In this document: one piece after another, positions 1 to 7,013 of the stretch
Numbering within the stretch: position 1 is the first letter of the stretch
Layout of the letters: every line of letters starts with the position of its first letter
IMG/VR virus record: IMGVR_UViG_3300031952_000174
Coordinates: 1 to 21,516 of that record
DNA length: 21,516 nucleotides
Direction: 5' to 3' (one strand)
Source of the DNA: a virus
Program-made: the position numbers and the translations under genes
The notes under the pieces: generated by a model
Seen by the model: the letters and a program-made list of their open reading frames with translations, nothing else
Told to the model about the DNA's origin: nothing
The model's database searches: none

Positions 1-1311
1 TTCTTTCCAACCCGAATCAACAACCAAATATACATCATGGACAAGGGATTTATAATTAGAAGCTTTTAAAACTTTGTGCATTAGCGAGGTTTTATCAACA
101 CTCCCCCATGCGGTGTTTGAAACTGCGTCTTCCGACTTATTAACTTGTATCGCTTCACCCTTACCCATATCTTCGGCAGCAAAATCCTCTTCAACAATTT
201 CTTCCCAATATTCCCAATCTTTCAAATCGGAATTATCAGAATTTTCTGAAGCTTTAGCTGTGCTACCAGCATTTTTAACCCATTTTCCATCTTCTACATG
301 GTGGGTTTTTCTAAATGAGCTAATTGCAATAGCCCAACCGTTTTTCTCTTTGTCTACACCAATCGAATCTGCTTGTCTAGCAATTGCGTTAGCTTGAGCG
401 ATAGAAATGGGAGGGTCTATTCCCTTTAAAGCCGGATTTATATCTGTTTTTGACTTATAGGGGAATGTGATAAGTTCGCCGTTTATTTTTTCTACCGTTT
501 TTTCTGCCCATTCTTTACTATAATCTCCGCCCCAAAGTAACCAATCGACGGTTTCCTTGCTGTTTTTATGTGTGGAAAAATAATTGTTGATTTCTTTTAC
601 CTTTTGAGGGGTTATTATTTTGTTTTTAGTTAAATAACGAGCAAAGGCAACGCCCGTAGATGTACCGCCTCCCTCTTCTTTACGAATACCGAGACCTTTT
701 TCTGCGCTATCTCTTATTTTACTAGGAATTATAATTTCGGTGAAAGAAAATTCTTTCTCTAAATCCTCTTCATATTCTTTTGTAAAAGATAGAATGCTAG
801 CATTAGCCAAGGGTATCGCGGGGGTTACATAACTTCCTAGAACCGTTACTCCTTCATATCTAAAATCGAGAAGTTCTGTTTTCCCATTTCCTTTAGGTTG
901 AGTTTTATACACGCTCATTTCGACACTGACAGGTTTTTTGCCTCCGTCTCTTTTGAAGAAGCTTAACAGTGGACCAGTATACCTTTTCCACACATAAGCT
1001 ATAGCTGATAACATTGTTCTTCCGTCTTCCAGTTTTCTGCTTTTGACTTCGGCACTTTCTGGAATAAACCCACATGGGGATTCCTCCGAATCGTGGGTGT
1101 ATGCGTCATCTAAAACCGAATCATATTTCCAAACAAGAGGGCAGTTCTTGATTGTATTCGCTGTTTTGAGAAGAGTTTCTTCAGAAACGTACATGTCATG
1201 AAGATTATCCCCTGAAGCAAAAAAATCTAGACTTAAAAGAGCAAATTTAGAATCGGGATTTTCCTGAATCATTTCGACGTTTTCTATATCAAAACTAATT
1301 TTTTTTATCAA
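1..1311 (-). CDS. Prohead protease / scaffold-like head morphogenesis protein, C-terminus cut by window edge
   Basis: An open frame of 437 codons runs without a stop to base 1. The start chosen is TTG at 1311, because AGGAGG lies 6 bases upstream; the first in-frame ATG is 13 codons later and has no such site. Residues about 15-190 look like a phage head-maturation protease: His73 in a T-H-D-S context followed by C-G-F-I-P, then P-V-S-V-E-M-S (Ser129/Ser133), a His...Ser arrangement typical of these proteases. Residues about 220-290 match a segment often seen in phage proteins: a G-L-x-I-R-K-E-E-G-G-G-T-S-T-G start, R-Y-L-T-K, then W-L-L-W-G-G-D. A further segment contains N-G-W-A-I-A-I-S-S-F-R-K-T-H. 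It lies downstream of portal, where protease and scaffold genes normally sit. The family call is by motif only, and the catalytic Ser is not certain. Confidence 0.68.
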   Translation of the reverse strand, partial: MIKKISFDIENVEMIQENPDSKFALLSLDFFASGDNLHDMYVSEETLLKTANTIKNCPLVWKYDSVLDDAYTHDSEESPCGFIPESAEVKSRKLEDGRTMLSAIAYVWKRYTGPLLSFFKRDGGKKPVSVEMSVYKTQPKGNGKTELLDFRYEGVTVLGSYVTPAIPLANASILSFTKEYEEDLEKEFSFTEIIIPSKIRDSAEKGLGIRKEEGGGTSTGVAFARYLTKNKIITPQKVKEINNYFSTHKNSKETVDWLLWGGDYSKEWAEKTVEKINGELITFPYKSKTDINPALKGIDPPISIAQANAIARQADSIGVDKEKNGWAIAISSFRKTHHVEDGKWVKNAGSTAKASENSDNSDLKDWEYWEEIVEEDFAAEDMGKGEAIQVNKSEDAVSNTAWGSVDKTSLMHKVLKASNYKSLVHDVYLVVDSGWKE

Positions 1312-1336
1312 ATTTAACCTCCTCTCTTGGAATTTT

Positions 1337-1531
1337 TTATAATATAGACAATATTCTTACATCTAACGGCATATGTTTAATACACTCTTTTAGCTTGTCT
1401 GTTTTAGCAAAATAGAAATTACCATATCTGTCAAAACTCATTAGGGGTATTTGACAGTGGCGTATAAGCCAACTCTTAACATATTTATTGCATTTATATT
1501 TTTCTTGAATTATTTCTGGATTCGTAATCAT
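1337..1531 (-). CDS. Small 64-residue protein, function unknown
   Basis: The start is ATG at 1531, 9 bases after the ferritin stop codon. The likely Shine-Dalgarno is the GGAGG formed by the last two Gly codons of ferritin, about 13 bases upstream, which is long and suggests translational coupling to ferritin. The protein is basic, with a K-Y-K-C-N-K-Y segment, a R-H-C-Q-I-P-L segment, and R-Y-G-N-F-Y-F followed by a K-T-D-K-L-K-E-C-I-K helix. That layout (helix, a turn with I-P, a Y-G-x-F-Y-F strand, helix) loosely resembles small winged-helix or excisionase-type DNA-binding proteins, but this is weak inference. It is followed after 25 bases by the protease-like gene. The tight packing supports a real gene. 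Confidence 0.6.
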   Translation of the reverse strand: MITNPEIIQEKYKCNKYVKSWLIRHCQIPLMSFDRYGNFYFAKTDKLKECIKHMPLDVRILSIL

Positions 1532-1540
1532 GACATATAT

Positions 1541-2029
1541 TTATCCTCCTATGGAGTCGCTCCATACTTTTACATGCCACCAGTCGTCCCCGCAGAGTAC
1601 GGCATTATCCAAAAAAGTTGTGGCTTCTTCGTATTCTTTTTGCTGTTTAGCAATCATTTCCCGCATTTTTTGTTCAACTACATAATTATTATCTTCCATT
1701 GCCAACTTAAGAATTTCCCCGATACTTGTGGTCGTGAGTATTTCTCTATCTAAATAAAGTTGTGCTAAGCCCACGATTGAAATAAATTGTGTATTTATTT
1801 CATCAATTTCAGGAATAAATACATCAGCATTTAAATCAGTTAACAGAGAAACAAATTCTTTGCCGTGTCCTATCTCTTCCTCGTGTTGGGTTTCAAAAAG
1901 TTTTGCGAGATTATCCAAACCTTTATTACGCAAAAAAGCACACATAAACATATAAATATTTGCATTGTGAAACTCATGCCCTATTTGCTCATTTAGTGCA
2001 CTTCTTAGACTTTCTCCTATAAGTGTCAT
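1541..2029 (-). CDS. Ferritin (non-haem, FtnA-like)
   Basis: A 162-residue four-helix-bundle ferritin, an iron-oxidising and storage protein that normally forms a 24-subunit cage. Visible ferroxidase ligands are Glu19 in the first helix (N-E-Q-I-G-H-E), Glu52 and His55 (E-E-I-G-H), Glu96 (D-R-E-I-L), Gln129 and Glu132 (K-Q-Q-K-E). These correspond to E. coli FtnA E17, E50, H53, E94, Q127 and E130, so a diiron centre should form. The FtnA third-site residues E126 and E129 are replaced by Lys128 and Lys131. The C-terminus ends in an unusual D-D-W-W-H-V-K-V-W segment and S-D-S-I-G-G. AGGAGG lies just upstream of the ATG. It sits between a small endonuclease gene and a 64-residue gene inside the head cassette, which is an unexpected place for ferritin. 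The ferritin identification is firm; its role in the phage is unknown. Confidence 0.92.
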   Translation of the reverse strand: MTLIGESLRSALNEQIGHEFHNANIYMFMCAFLRNKGLDNLAKLFETQHEEEIGHGKEFVSLLTDLNADVFIPEIDEINTQFISIVGLAQLYLDREILTTTSIGEILKLAMEDNNYVVEQKMREMIAKQQKEYEEATTFLDNAVLCGDDWWHVKVWSDSIGG

Positions 2030-2068
2030 ATTTTACCTCCTCTCTTTGTTTCTAATTATTTTCATAGA

Positions 2069-2407
2069 TTAAGAGATTTTTTCAATAAAAGATATTGCTT
2101 CTTTAATTGTTTTTATTTTTCTCAAATCGATTTCTATATATGTTCCGTTTATGTTTGCAAATTTCTTTTTTAATCTATCTTTTTCTTTTTGAAATATAAG
2201 TTCTTGTTTTGAAGTTGTACCGTTTCGTTTAGCCTTCATTTTGTGCCAATTTTGTATACTATAATGCTGGATTCCGTTAATTTCGATATATATTCCATTA
2301 ATAATTGGATTTTCTCCTTGAGAAATATAAATATCATAAGGAAGCCAACGACCCGTGTTTGGATTTTTTAAAATTTTATATTCCGTTTTGGCATTATAAT
2401 TTTCCAC
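2069..2407 (-). CDS. PD-(D/E)XK / Vsr-like endonuclease, probable free-standing homing endonuclease
   Basis: A 112-residue basic protein starting at GTG 2407, inside the last codons of the portal gene (14-base overlap). No ATG is available before residue 56, and the ribosome binding site is poor, so translation is probably coupled to portal. Core motifs are L-P-Y-D-I-Y-I (candidate catalytic Asp) and I-Y-I-E-I-N-G-I-Q-H-Y, the E-x-[DN]-G-x-Q-H-Y signature of Vsr-like endonuclease domains, followed by a K-E-K-D-R-L-K-K-K-F helix and a G-T-Y-I-E-I-D strand. Such domains occur in phage homing endonucleases placed between structural genes. The upstream helix that carries another acidic residue in many relatives is missing, so this may be a minimal or N-terminally truncated form. 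The cleavage site cannot be inferred. Confidence 0.68.
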   Translation of the reverse strand: MENYNAKTEYKILKNPNTGRWLPYDIYISQGENPIINGIYIEINGIQHYSIQNWHKMKAKRNGTTSKQELIFQKEKDRLKKKFANINGTYIEIDLRKIKTIKEAISFIEKIS

Positions 2408-4112
2408 CGCGCTCTAGATTTTGTCCACCCGCTTGTCCTTCGGCAGTTTCATCGCTTATCTTTGATACATCTTTTCTAGGTCTTCCTGCTTCTGGTGTAT
2501 CCGTAGTTTTTCCCTCTGGTTTAGCCGTAGGTTTAACTACAGGTACACCCGGCGCAGGTTTAGGATTTAATTTAGCCTGTACTTTAGCAGCATCTTGTTG
2601 ATTTTTAGCGGCTTGGTCGGCTAAATCCATTTGTTGTTTACCAGTTATTTCTGCCATCTGTTTTTGACCTTCGAGAGCAGGTGGAGCAAGCAAATCCATA
2701 AAACCAGTTGCTTTTGCTTCTTCCAAGTGTTTCCTAAATTGAGCAGGTTTCATTCCAATTGCCGCACCAATCTTTTGAGGTAAAATAATTCCCACATTAA
2801 ACAAAGTCATTATAGATTCTAATCTTTGTTGTCTGTTTAAAAAGAACTGTGTACCCTCAAAACTAAATCTGAATTTGAATGATTTTGTATATTTATTGAC
2901 AAGATAATTCATAAAAATATTAAACTGGTCATATAATGCTGTCATCATTTGCTCATCGACATTTAAGCTTAATTGGGTTTCGAGAACATTGGGTTTAATA
3001 TCACTTGTAAATATCAAGTTTGTATTTACACCACTCGAAGCCAAGGTTGTTTTTAAGTAACTATCATACAACTCATTTTCTGAGTCAAAACTAATACCCT
3101 TCATGTCTTCCAAAGGCGCAGAAGCAACTTTAATAGCCTCATTAATAGAACTTTTAACCAATGCCAAGAACTTACCTAGTAAATCGGGGCTAATGGCAAT
3201 CATATCTTTTACGCTTGCTTTGGCATCTCTATTTAACATTGGAACTTGACCAATAATCATTTTACTTGCCGCAGCCATGCTTGCGCTCTTTTGAAGATTA
3301 CGCATCAAAGATTGCAAAATTAAATCACTAAATAAAGGGGTAAAATATGGTAATCTGGTTGCCAGTTCCGGAGAATATTTAAAACACACGCCCACGCTTA
3401 TAGGCACATCAACCCAATAAATCCAAGTCGAATCTCTAAATTCTGGTGGCATAGAGGGCATATATGGTTTTGCCTTGTTTCCGTTTACCCATATGTCCTT
3501 ATATTTCTTCTTAAAGAAATCGGGGTACATATTAATGTCAACTCCGGGCAATAAGAACCAATACATATTAAAGCTGAATAAGAAACCACCCTCCCATCTT
3601 CCGGTTATTTTGCAATAATCAGCAGGGAGTTCTTGCAAAATAACAGCATCTCCCAAGTCTCTAATAACACCGAAATACGCATCGTTTCTTACCATTTGCT
3701 TAACGGCAATAGATAATTCTTTTTTATAAGCAAATTTATCGAGAATATCTTCTACTGCCCTCAAGTCTTTTTTATATTTTGGAGTGTCGTAGTCTTTAGG
3801 TTCAGCATCCGATGTGTAGGTAACATCAAATGCAAGCATATCTGCCATATAAGTAATAAGACGCTTATAAACCATCGACCTCATTTCAAAATCTTGAGAG
3901 AAGGCACGAAGTTGTAATTCATTGTCTTTAGGATTAGTTATTGCCTGATTGAGAGTCTCCTCGGTAGCAGCCATAGGATTCAAAGTGATGTCCCTCATTC
4001 TGCTGCTGATTAGGTCGGGGTTCAAATAGCTCGTATATCCACGAGCGAAGGATATCATGTCCCATATAGTTGCTTCATCAAGCAAAACCTCTTCTTCTTT
4101 ATTGTCTGTCAT
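2394..4112 (-). CDS. Portal protein
   Basis: A 572-residue protein whose size, position and composition fit a phage portal, the dodecameric ring at one capsid vertex through which DNA is packaged and the tail is attached. It lies directly downstream of the large terminase, the usual order. The body (residues about 60-470) has many aromatic and basic segments, with a long helix-rich middle containing L-I-L-Q-S-L-M-R-N and N-V-D-E-Q-M-M-T-A-L-Y-D-Q-F. The last 100 residues are a Gln-, Lys- and Pro-rich low-complexity tail (G-K-Q-Q-M, then repeated K-P), as in many portals. ATG 4112 is 6 bases after a GGAGGG site and directly abuts the TAA of the preceding 22-codon ORF. The call rests on context and overall pattern rather than one diagnostic motif. 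Confidence 0.82.
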   Translation of the reverse strand: MTDNKEEEVLLDEATIWDMISFARGYTSYLNPDLISSRMRDITLNPMAATEETLNQAITNPKDNELQLRAFSQDFEMRSMVYKRLITYMADMLAFDVTYTSDAEPKDYDTPKYKKDLRAVEDILDKFAYKKELSIAVKQMVRNDAYFGVIRDLGDAVILQELPADYCKITGRWEGGFLFSFNMYWFLLPGVDINMYPDFFKKKYKDIWVNGNKAKPYMPSMPPEFRDSTWIYWVDVPISVGVCFKYSPELATRLPYFTPLFSDLILQSLMRNLQKSASMAAASKMIIGQVPMLNRDAKASVKDMIAISPDLLGKFLALVKSSINEAIKVASAPLEDMKGISFDSENELYDSYLKTTLASSGVNTNLIFTSDIKPNVLETQLSLNVDEQMMTALYDQFNIFMNYLVNKYTKSFKFRFSFEGTQFFLNRQQRLESIMTLFNVGIILPQKIGAAIGMKPAQFRKHLEEAKATGFMDLLAPPALEGQKQMAEITGKQQMDLADQAAKNQQDAAKVQAKLNPKPAPGVPVVKPTAKPEGKTTDTPEAGRPRKDVSKISDETAEGQAGGQNLERGGKL

Positions 4113-4181
4113 TTATACCCTCCTCTCCGCCCAATATCTCTCTAGAGATTCGGACAATTTTTTCTCGATTTTTTTTGTCAT
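4113..4181 (-). CDS. Possible 22-residue mini-ORF between terminase and portal
   Basis: An ATG at 4181, 9 bases after the terL stop, opens a 22-codon frame whose TAA is immediately followed by the portal ATG. The peptide is highly charged and amphipathic, beginning M-T-K-K-I-E-K-K and ending Y-W-A-E-R-R-V. The portal ribosome binding site lies inside its last codons, an arrangement typical of a leader or coupling ORF in a compact phage operon. Its own ribosome binding site is weak (GGTGA 4 bases upstream). It could be a real micro-protein, a coupling device, or chance. Confidence 0.42.
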   Translation of the reverse strand: MTKKIEKKLSESLERYWAERRV

Positions 4182-4190
4182 TTTTCACCA

Positions 4191-5498
4191 TTATCCTGAT
4201 ATTATTTGTGAGACTCCTAGAAAAGCTTCAATATCGTCCCATTCTGAATTTTTTTCTTGTAATAAATCCAAATCCATCAGACTTATGTAATAATTCATAT
4301 AGCTTACTGAAGTATAACGGTCTTTCCGAGAACCAGCGGGTTCAATTAGTTTAACTAAACCTTGTGCCGGAGCCATTTCTAAAGCGATGCTTTCGTTTAT
4401 AAACAAACTTGTTTGTAAATGCGCTTGTAAAAGATATGCTCTTATTCCGGTATCGTCTTGGTCTAAAATATCCTTATTACCCGACTTTATTAAGAATTCT
4501 TCTTCGCTATTATCATCAATTAGGAATGTGATTAATTTTTTCTTTAATCTTTCTCTGAACTTTACTGCAATTAAAGAGTTTAGAGGTGCGGTAGCAGAAA
4601 TTGGGAATATACACTGTACAGCGCCCTGCCCAATAGTTCTAGTAATTAATTCATCGTATACTTTTGTATCTACGTTTATGGAATTCATTACTGTATAAGC
4701 GGGGTACTCTACACCTCTTATCTCATCTTTTGTTACCGCAGTTAATGCGTCGAAAACTGAAATTCCAGCATTTGCAAGGTCAAGTACCAGTACATCTCCT
4801 TGAAACTCCTCATAGATTTGTTTTATTCTTAATGCTTGTAAATTCGTATTTTTACCGTTGTGGGATTCCATGTAAACTACTTCGGTTAACCAGCCTCTTT
4901 TACTTGGTAATAATCTTCCACAGGTTATAATTGTATTGTCATTTGTCGAACCTGCTCGCATAGCTACATCAACAGAAACAATGCGCATTTCATCGCTTAG
5001 TTTTGGTATATCGTAATTATTTTTTCTGGTAGTTATGTAAACTTCATCTCGAATAGGTCTCCAACTTCTCTTTATACTTCTTTCGAATAAACCAAGTTTG
5101 TAGAACGATAAAGAGGATGACCCATATGGAATATTTCCGTATTCCATAAGAAATGTTATGGGGTCCATGTTGGACCTCTCTCTTATCATCTGATTTTTTG
5201 TTTTTATACCATGATGAATTGAAATCGGGTAATCCAAAAACAATGCTTTGGTATTAGTATCCCCGTCTGCAATCATTTTTAAGAATTTCTTCGTTTCTGG
5301 ATACCATTCATATGATTTATAATGTGCAGAAGAAATAATAATCTCTTGTGGTTCCTCTCTAAGTTCTGCAATTTCTGAATACTTAGGGTTTTTCATAAAA
5401 GGTGCTTGTCTTGATACAAGAAAAGGACGAATAATAGAATCTATAATTTCATTAGGTATTAAACGTCTTTCTTCTAAAACTGTTACATTGCTGCGGTG
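4191..5498 (-). CDS. terL: Terminase large subunit, exon 2 (Walker B and nuclease domain)
   Basis: This second exon supplies residues 175-609 of the spliced terminase, the packaging motor ATPase and headful nuclease. It opens with H-R-S-N-V then Walker B V-T-V-L-E-E (residues about 179-184, catalytic Glu), followed by R-R-L-I-P-N-E-I-I and R-P-F-L. An S-S-A-H-Y-K-S-Y coupling motif follows. The C-terminal RNase H-like nuclease has its first Asp in I-V-S-V-D-V-A (about residue 351), a second acidic motif in V-L-D-L-A-N-A-G, and a third in Q-D-D-T-G. The frame is open for 22 further codons upstream (to ATG 5564), but those lie in the intron, lack a ribosome binding site and do not resemble terminase. 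The exon boundary at 5498 is inferred from intron folding and frame. The portal gene follows after a 22-codon mini-ORF. Confidence 0.9.
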   Translation of the reverse strand, partial: HRSNVTVLEERRLIPNEIIDSIIRPFLVSRQAPFMKNPKYSEIAELREEPQEIIISSAHYKSYEWYPETKKFLKMIADGDTNTKALFLDYPISIHHGIKTKNQMIRERSNMDPITFLMEYGNIPYGSSSLSFYKLGLFERSIKRSWRPIRDEVYITTRKNNYDIPKLSDEMRIVSVDVAMRAGSTNDNTIITCGRLLPSKRGWLTEVVYMESHNGKNTNLQALRIKQIYEEFQGDVLVLDLANAGISVFDALTAVTKDEIRGVEYPAYTVMNSINVDTKVYDELITRTIGQGAVQCIFPISATAPLNSLIAVKFRERLKKKLITFLIDDNSEEEFLIKSGNKDILDQDDTGIRAYLLQAHLQTSLFINESIALEMAPAQGLVKLIEPAGSRKDRYTSVSYMNYYISLMDLDLLQEKNSEWDDIEAFLGVSQIISG

Positions 5499-6475
5499 CA
5501 TTTTGTTATCTGTAAAGTTTTTTATCTTTACATTCTTGAAATTTTTTTCTTTCAAGTTCAGCATATCTTTTTACCCTATAAGGGTAGGCGCACTCTTGGA
5601 GATATTATATTCTCATAAACATATATGAGATTCAAACCTTACTACTTTTTGAAATTTAATGATTTAATTTATATTTCATACAATCGATTAAAGAGACATA
5701 TGGATTTACTATTGATAAAAAATCTTCTGTTTTTCTAGCTGGTATATAAAGTCTTAAATGTTCTCTGTCTTTGTGGAGACTAGATTCAAAATTATATTTT
5801 TCATTAAAATATTTTTGTATATTTAATTGACTTTCGCTATCAAATCCTTGAATATGTAGAAATATACATTTTGTTTTATTTCGACCATCTTTGTGTTTTC
5901 GAATAGATAGCGTTCCATCATCCATAAACCAAACAGAAATTCCAATAGGGGTTAATTGGTCCAAAATACTATATGGAACAATCTTTTTTTTATTTTCATA
6001 CATTTCTTTATGTATATTTGTTATAAAGGTATGTGAACCGAGAATAGAATGAAACATCTTATAGATTTTATTTTTGTTTCCTTCAAAAATAGCTTTTCCA
6101 GAAAAAACAGAATCTATTTCTCGTGTCCAATAATTTTTATGCAAATTTTCTTTTAGTATTTCCATTTTCCATATCATATAATCGTATTGTTTTGGATTAT
6201 GGGTACAACCAATATTGTAATTTATGGAATTTTTGCCTAAATGGAGATATCCATCTCCAAGCAACATTCCAATTATAAAACTTTTTAAATCTTCTTTTGA
6301 TAAAATCATTTTAAATTTCTCCTTTGCCCAAAGAGCAAATATAATAAAAAGTAATAACTCTATGCGTTGCGTGTGAATAATTTATTAAAATTATTTTTCC
6401 ACTCGGGTTAGCGTCTCAGCTTTCCCGTTTCTTGCGCCATTTTTAATAAGCATTACTGCTTATTGAAGCCATTTG
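5499..6475 (-). ncRNA. Group I self-splicing intron (IA-like) in terL
   Basis: A complete set of group I helices can be drawn (plus-strand coordinates). P1: exon GAGGU 6476-6480 with GCUUC 6465-6469, giving the U.G pair at the 5' splice site. P2: 6457-6464/6445-6452, 8 bp. P3: 6433-6438/5587-5592. P4: CGGG/CCCG 6424-6427/6404-6407. P5: 6419-6421/6410-6412. P6 with an 8-bp extension: 6388-6395/6376-6383. P7: GCAUA 6361-6365 with UAUGC 5561-5565. P7.1: 6346-6357/5639-5650. P7.2: 5624-5630/5611-5617. P8: 5581-5586/5572-5577. P9: 5550-5556/5535-5541. P9.1: 5526-5532/5511-5517. The intron ends in G at 5499. Removing 977 nt joins G-G-R-G to H-R-S-N-V in frame. The extra P7.1/P7.2 helices point to subgroup IA. 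The folding was done by eye; a covariance-model match would confirm it. Confidence 0.88.
5656..6309 (-). CDS. LAGLIDADG homing endonuclease encoded in the terL intron
   Basis: A 217-residue two-motif LAGLIDADG protein. The first motif is F-I-I-G-M-L-L-G-D-G (residues 11-20, Asp19) and the second is S-V-W-F-M-D-D-G (residues 125-132, Asp130/Asp131). The L-T-P-x-G-I-x-x-W-F-M-D-D-G form is characteristic of the LAGLIDADG_2 family of intron-encoded endonucleases. It would cut intron-lacking terL genes at the intron insertion site and so spread the intron by homing. The ATG at 6309 follows AAGGAG by 8 bases, so it has its own translation start. The ORF lies between the P7 5' strand and P3, in the loop of a peripheral P7.1 helix, so it does not interrupt the ribozyme core. 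Both acidic motifs are intact, suggesting activity. Any additional role in splicing (maturase) cannot be judged. Confidence 0.93.
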   Translation of the reverse strand: MILSKEDLKSFIIGMLLGDGYLHLGKNSINYNIGCTHNPKQYDYMIWKMEILKENLHKNYWTREIDSVFSGKAIFEGNKNKIYKMFHSILGSHTFITNIHKEMYENKKKIVPYSILDQLTPIGISVWFMDDGTLSIRKHKDGRNKTKCIFLHIQGFDSESQLNIQKYFNEKYNFESSLHKDREHLRLYIPARKTEDFLSIVNPYVSLIDCMKYKLNH

Positions 6476-6997
6476 ACCTCTACCGCCTTCTCCACTTACT
6501 ACAACATTAATCTTTGAACCATTATAAAAATCCATGCGCCATTGATTTTGATTTGAAACAAGGTTGGAACATTCTCTAGCAATATTGGGGTGTTCATCTC
6601 GTAGAGACCTGCATTTTTCAGAAATAATAAGACCCGCTTGTGCTTTTGTAGAAGAAGCTAAGGCAACAGTAGTGCCGGGATATAAAATACATCTCGCAAT
6701 AGCATACACGGCGATTAACCATGACTTTGCACTAGCACGAGAGGCTATGCCTACAAACTCTGTTGACCTAGCCATTAAATTTAACCAAAAGCGTTGATAA
6801 GGGTATAGCGAGACTTGCATATAATGCTCTACAAAATACGATGGGTTTTGCCTATAGAAGCTGGTCCAACTTTTTATACGGTCACGTTTTTGTTTTGTCA
6901 TTTCCTTTTCGCTAAGAAATTTTAGGGATTCATTACTTCGAGAATAGGGCTTCATTTTTTTAAGCGGAGGGGTTTTTGATTTTTTGAATTTTTTCAT
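6476..6997 (-). CDS. terL: Terminase large subunit, exon 1 (Walker A)
   Basis: This exon supplies residues 1-174 of the packaging ATPase. The start is taken at ATG 6997, which has GGAG 7 bases upstream; an in-frame ATG at 7030 has no ribosome binding site and overlaps the upstream gene. Visible motifs are an adenine-binding Q-like motif L-Y-P-Y-Q-R-F-W-L-N-L-M (64-75) and Walker A A-S-R-A-S-A-K-S (85-92), a form common in phage terminases. The exon ends after G-E-G-G-R-G. Without splicing the frame runs only 10 codons into the intron before a stop, which would give a truncated protein with no Walker B or nuclease. The start is 16 bases after the stop of the 319-residue zinc-ribbon gene, so the two are likely co-transcribed. 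Confidence 0.9.
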
Positions 6998-7013
6998 ATC
7001 TTTTCTCCGATTT

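Noticed and set aside
74-397. Plus-strand open frame opposite the protease-like gene, and similar plus-strand frames elsewhere
   Set aside because: They lie antisense to well-supported minus-strand genes, lack ribosome binding sites, and have compositions expected from the reverse of coding sequence.
5499-5564. ATG at 5564 as the start of an independent 457-residue terminase gene
   Set aside because: The 22 extra codons fall in the 3' intron helices P9 and P9.1, there is no ribosome binding site, and the protein would lack Walker A.
6443-6475. The 10 codons extending exon 1 to a stop at 6443 as the real terminase end
   Set aside because: They encode the intron P1 loop and P2 hairpin, and the product would lack Walker B and the nuclease.
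5499-6475. An intein instead of an intron in terL
   Set aside because: The inserted stretch contains stop codons in the terL frame on both sides of the endonuclease ORF, and the ORF has its own ribosome binding site, so it is not a protein insertion.
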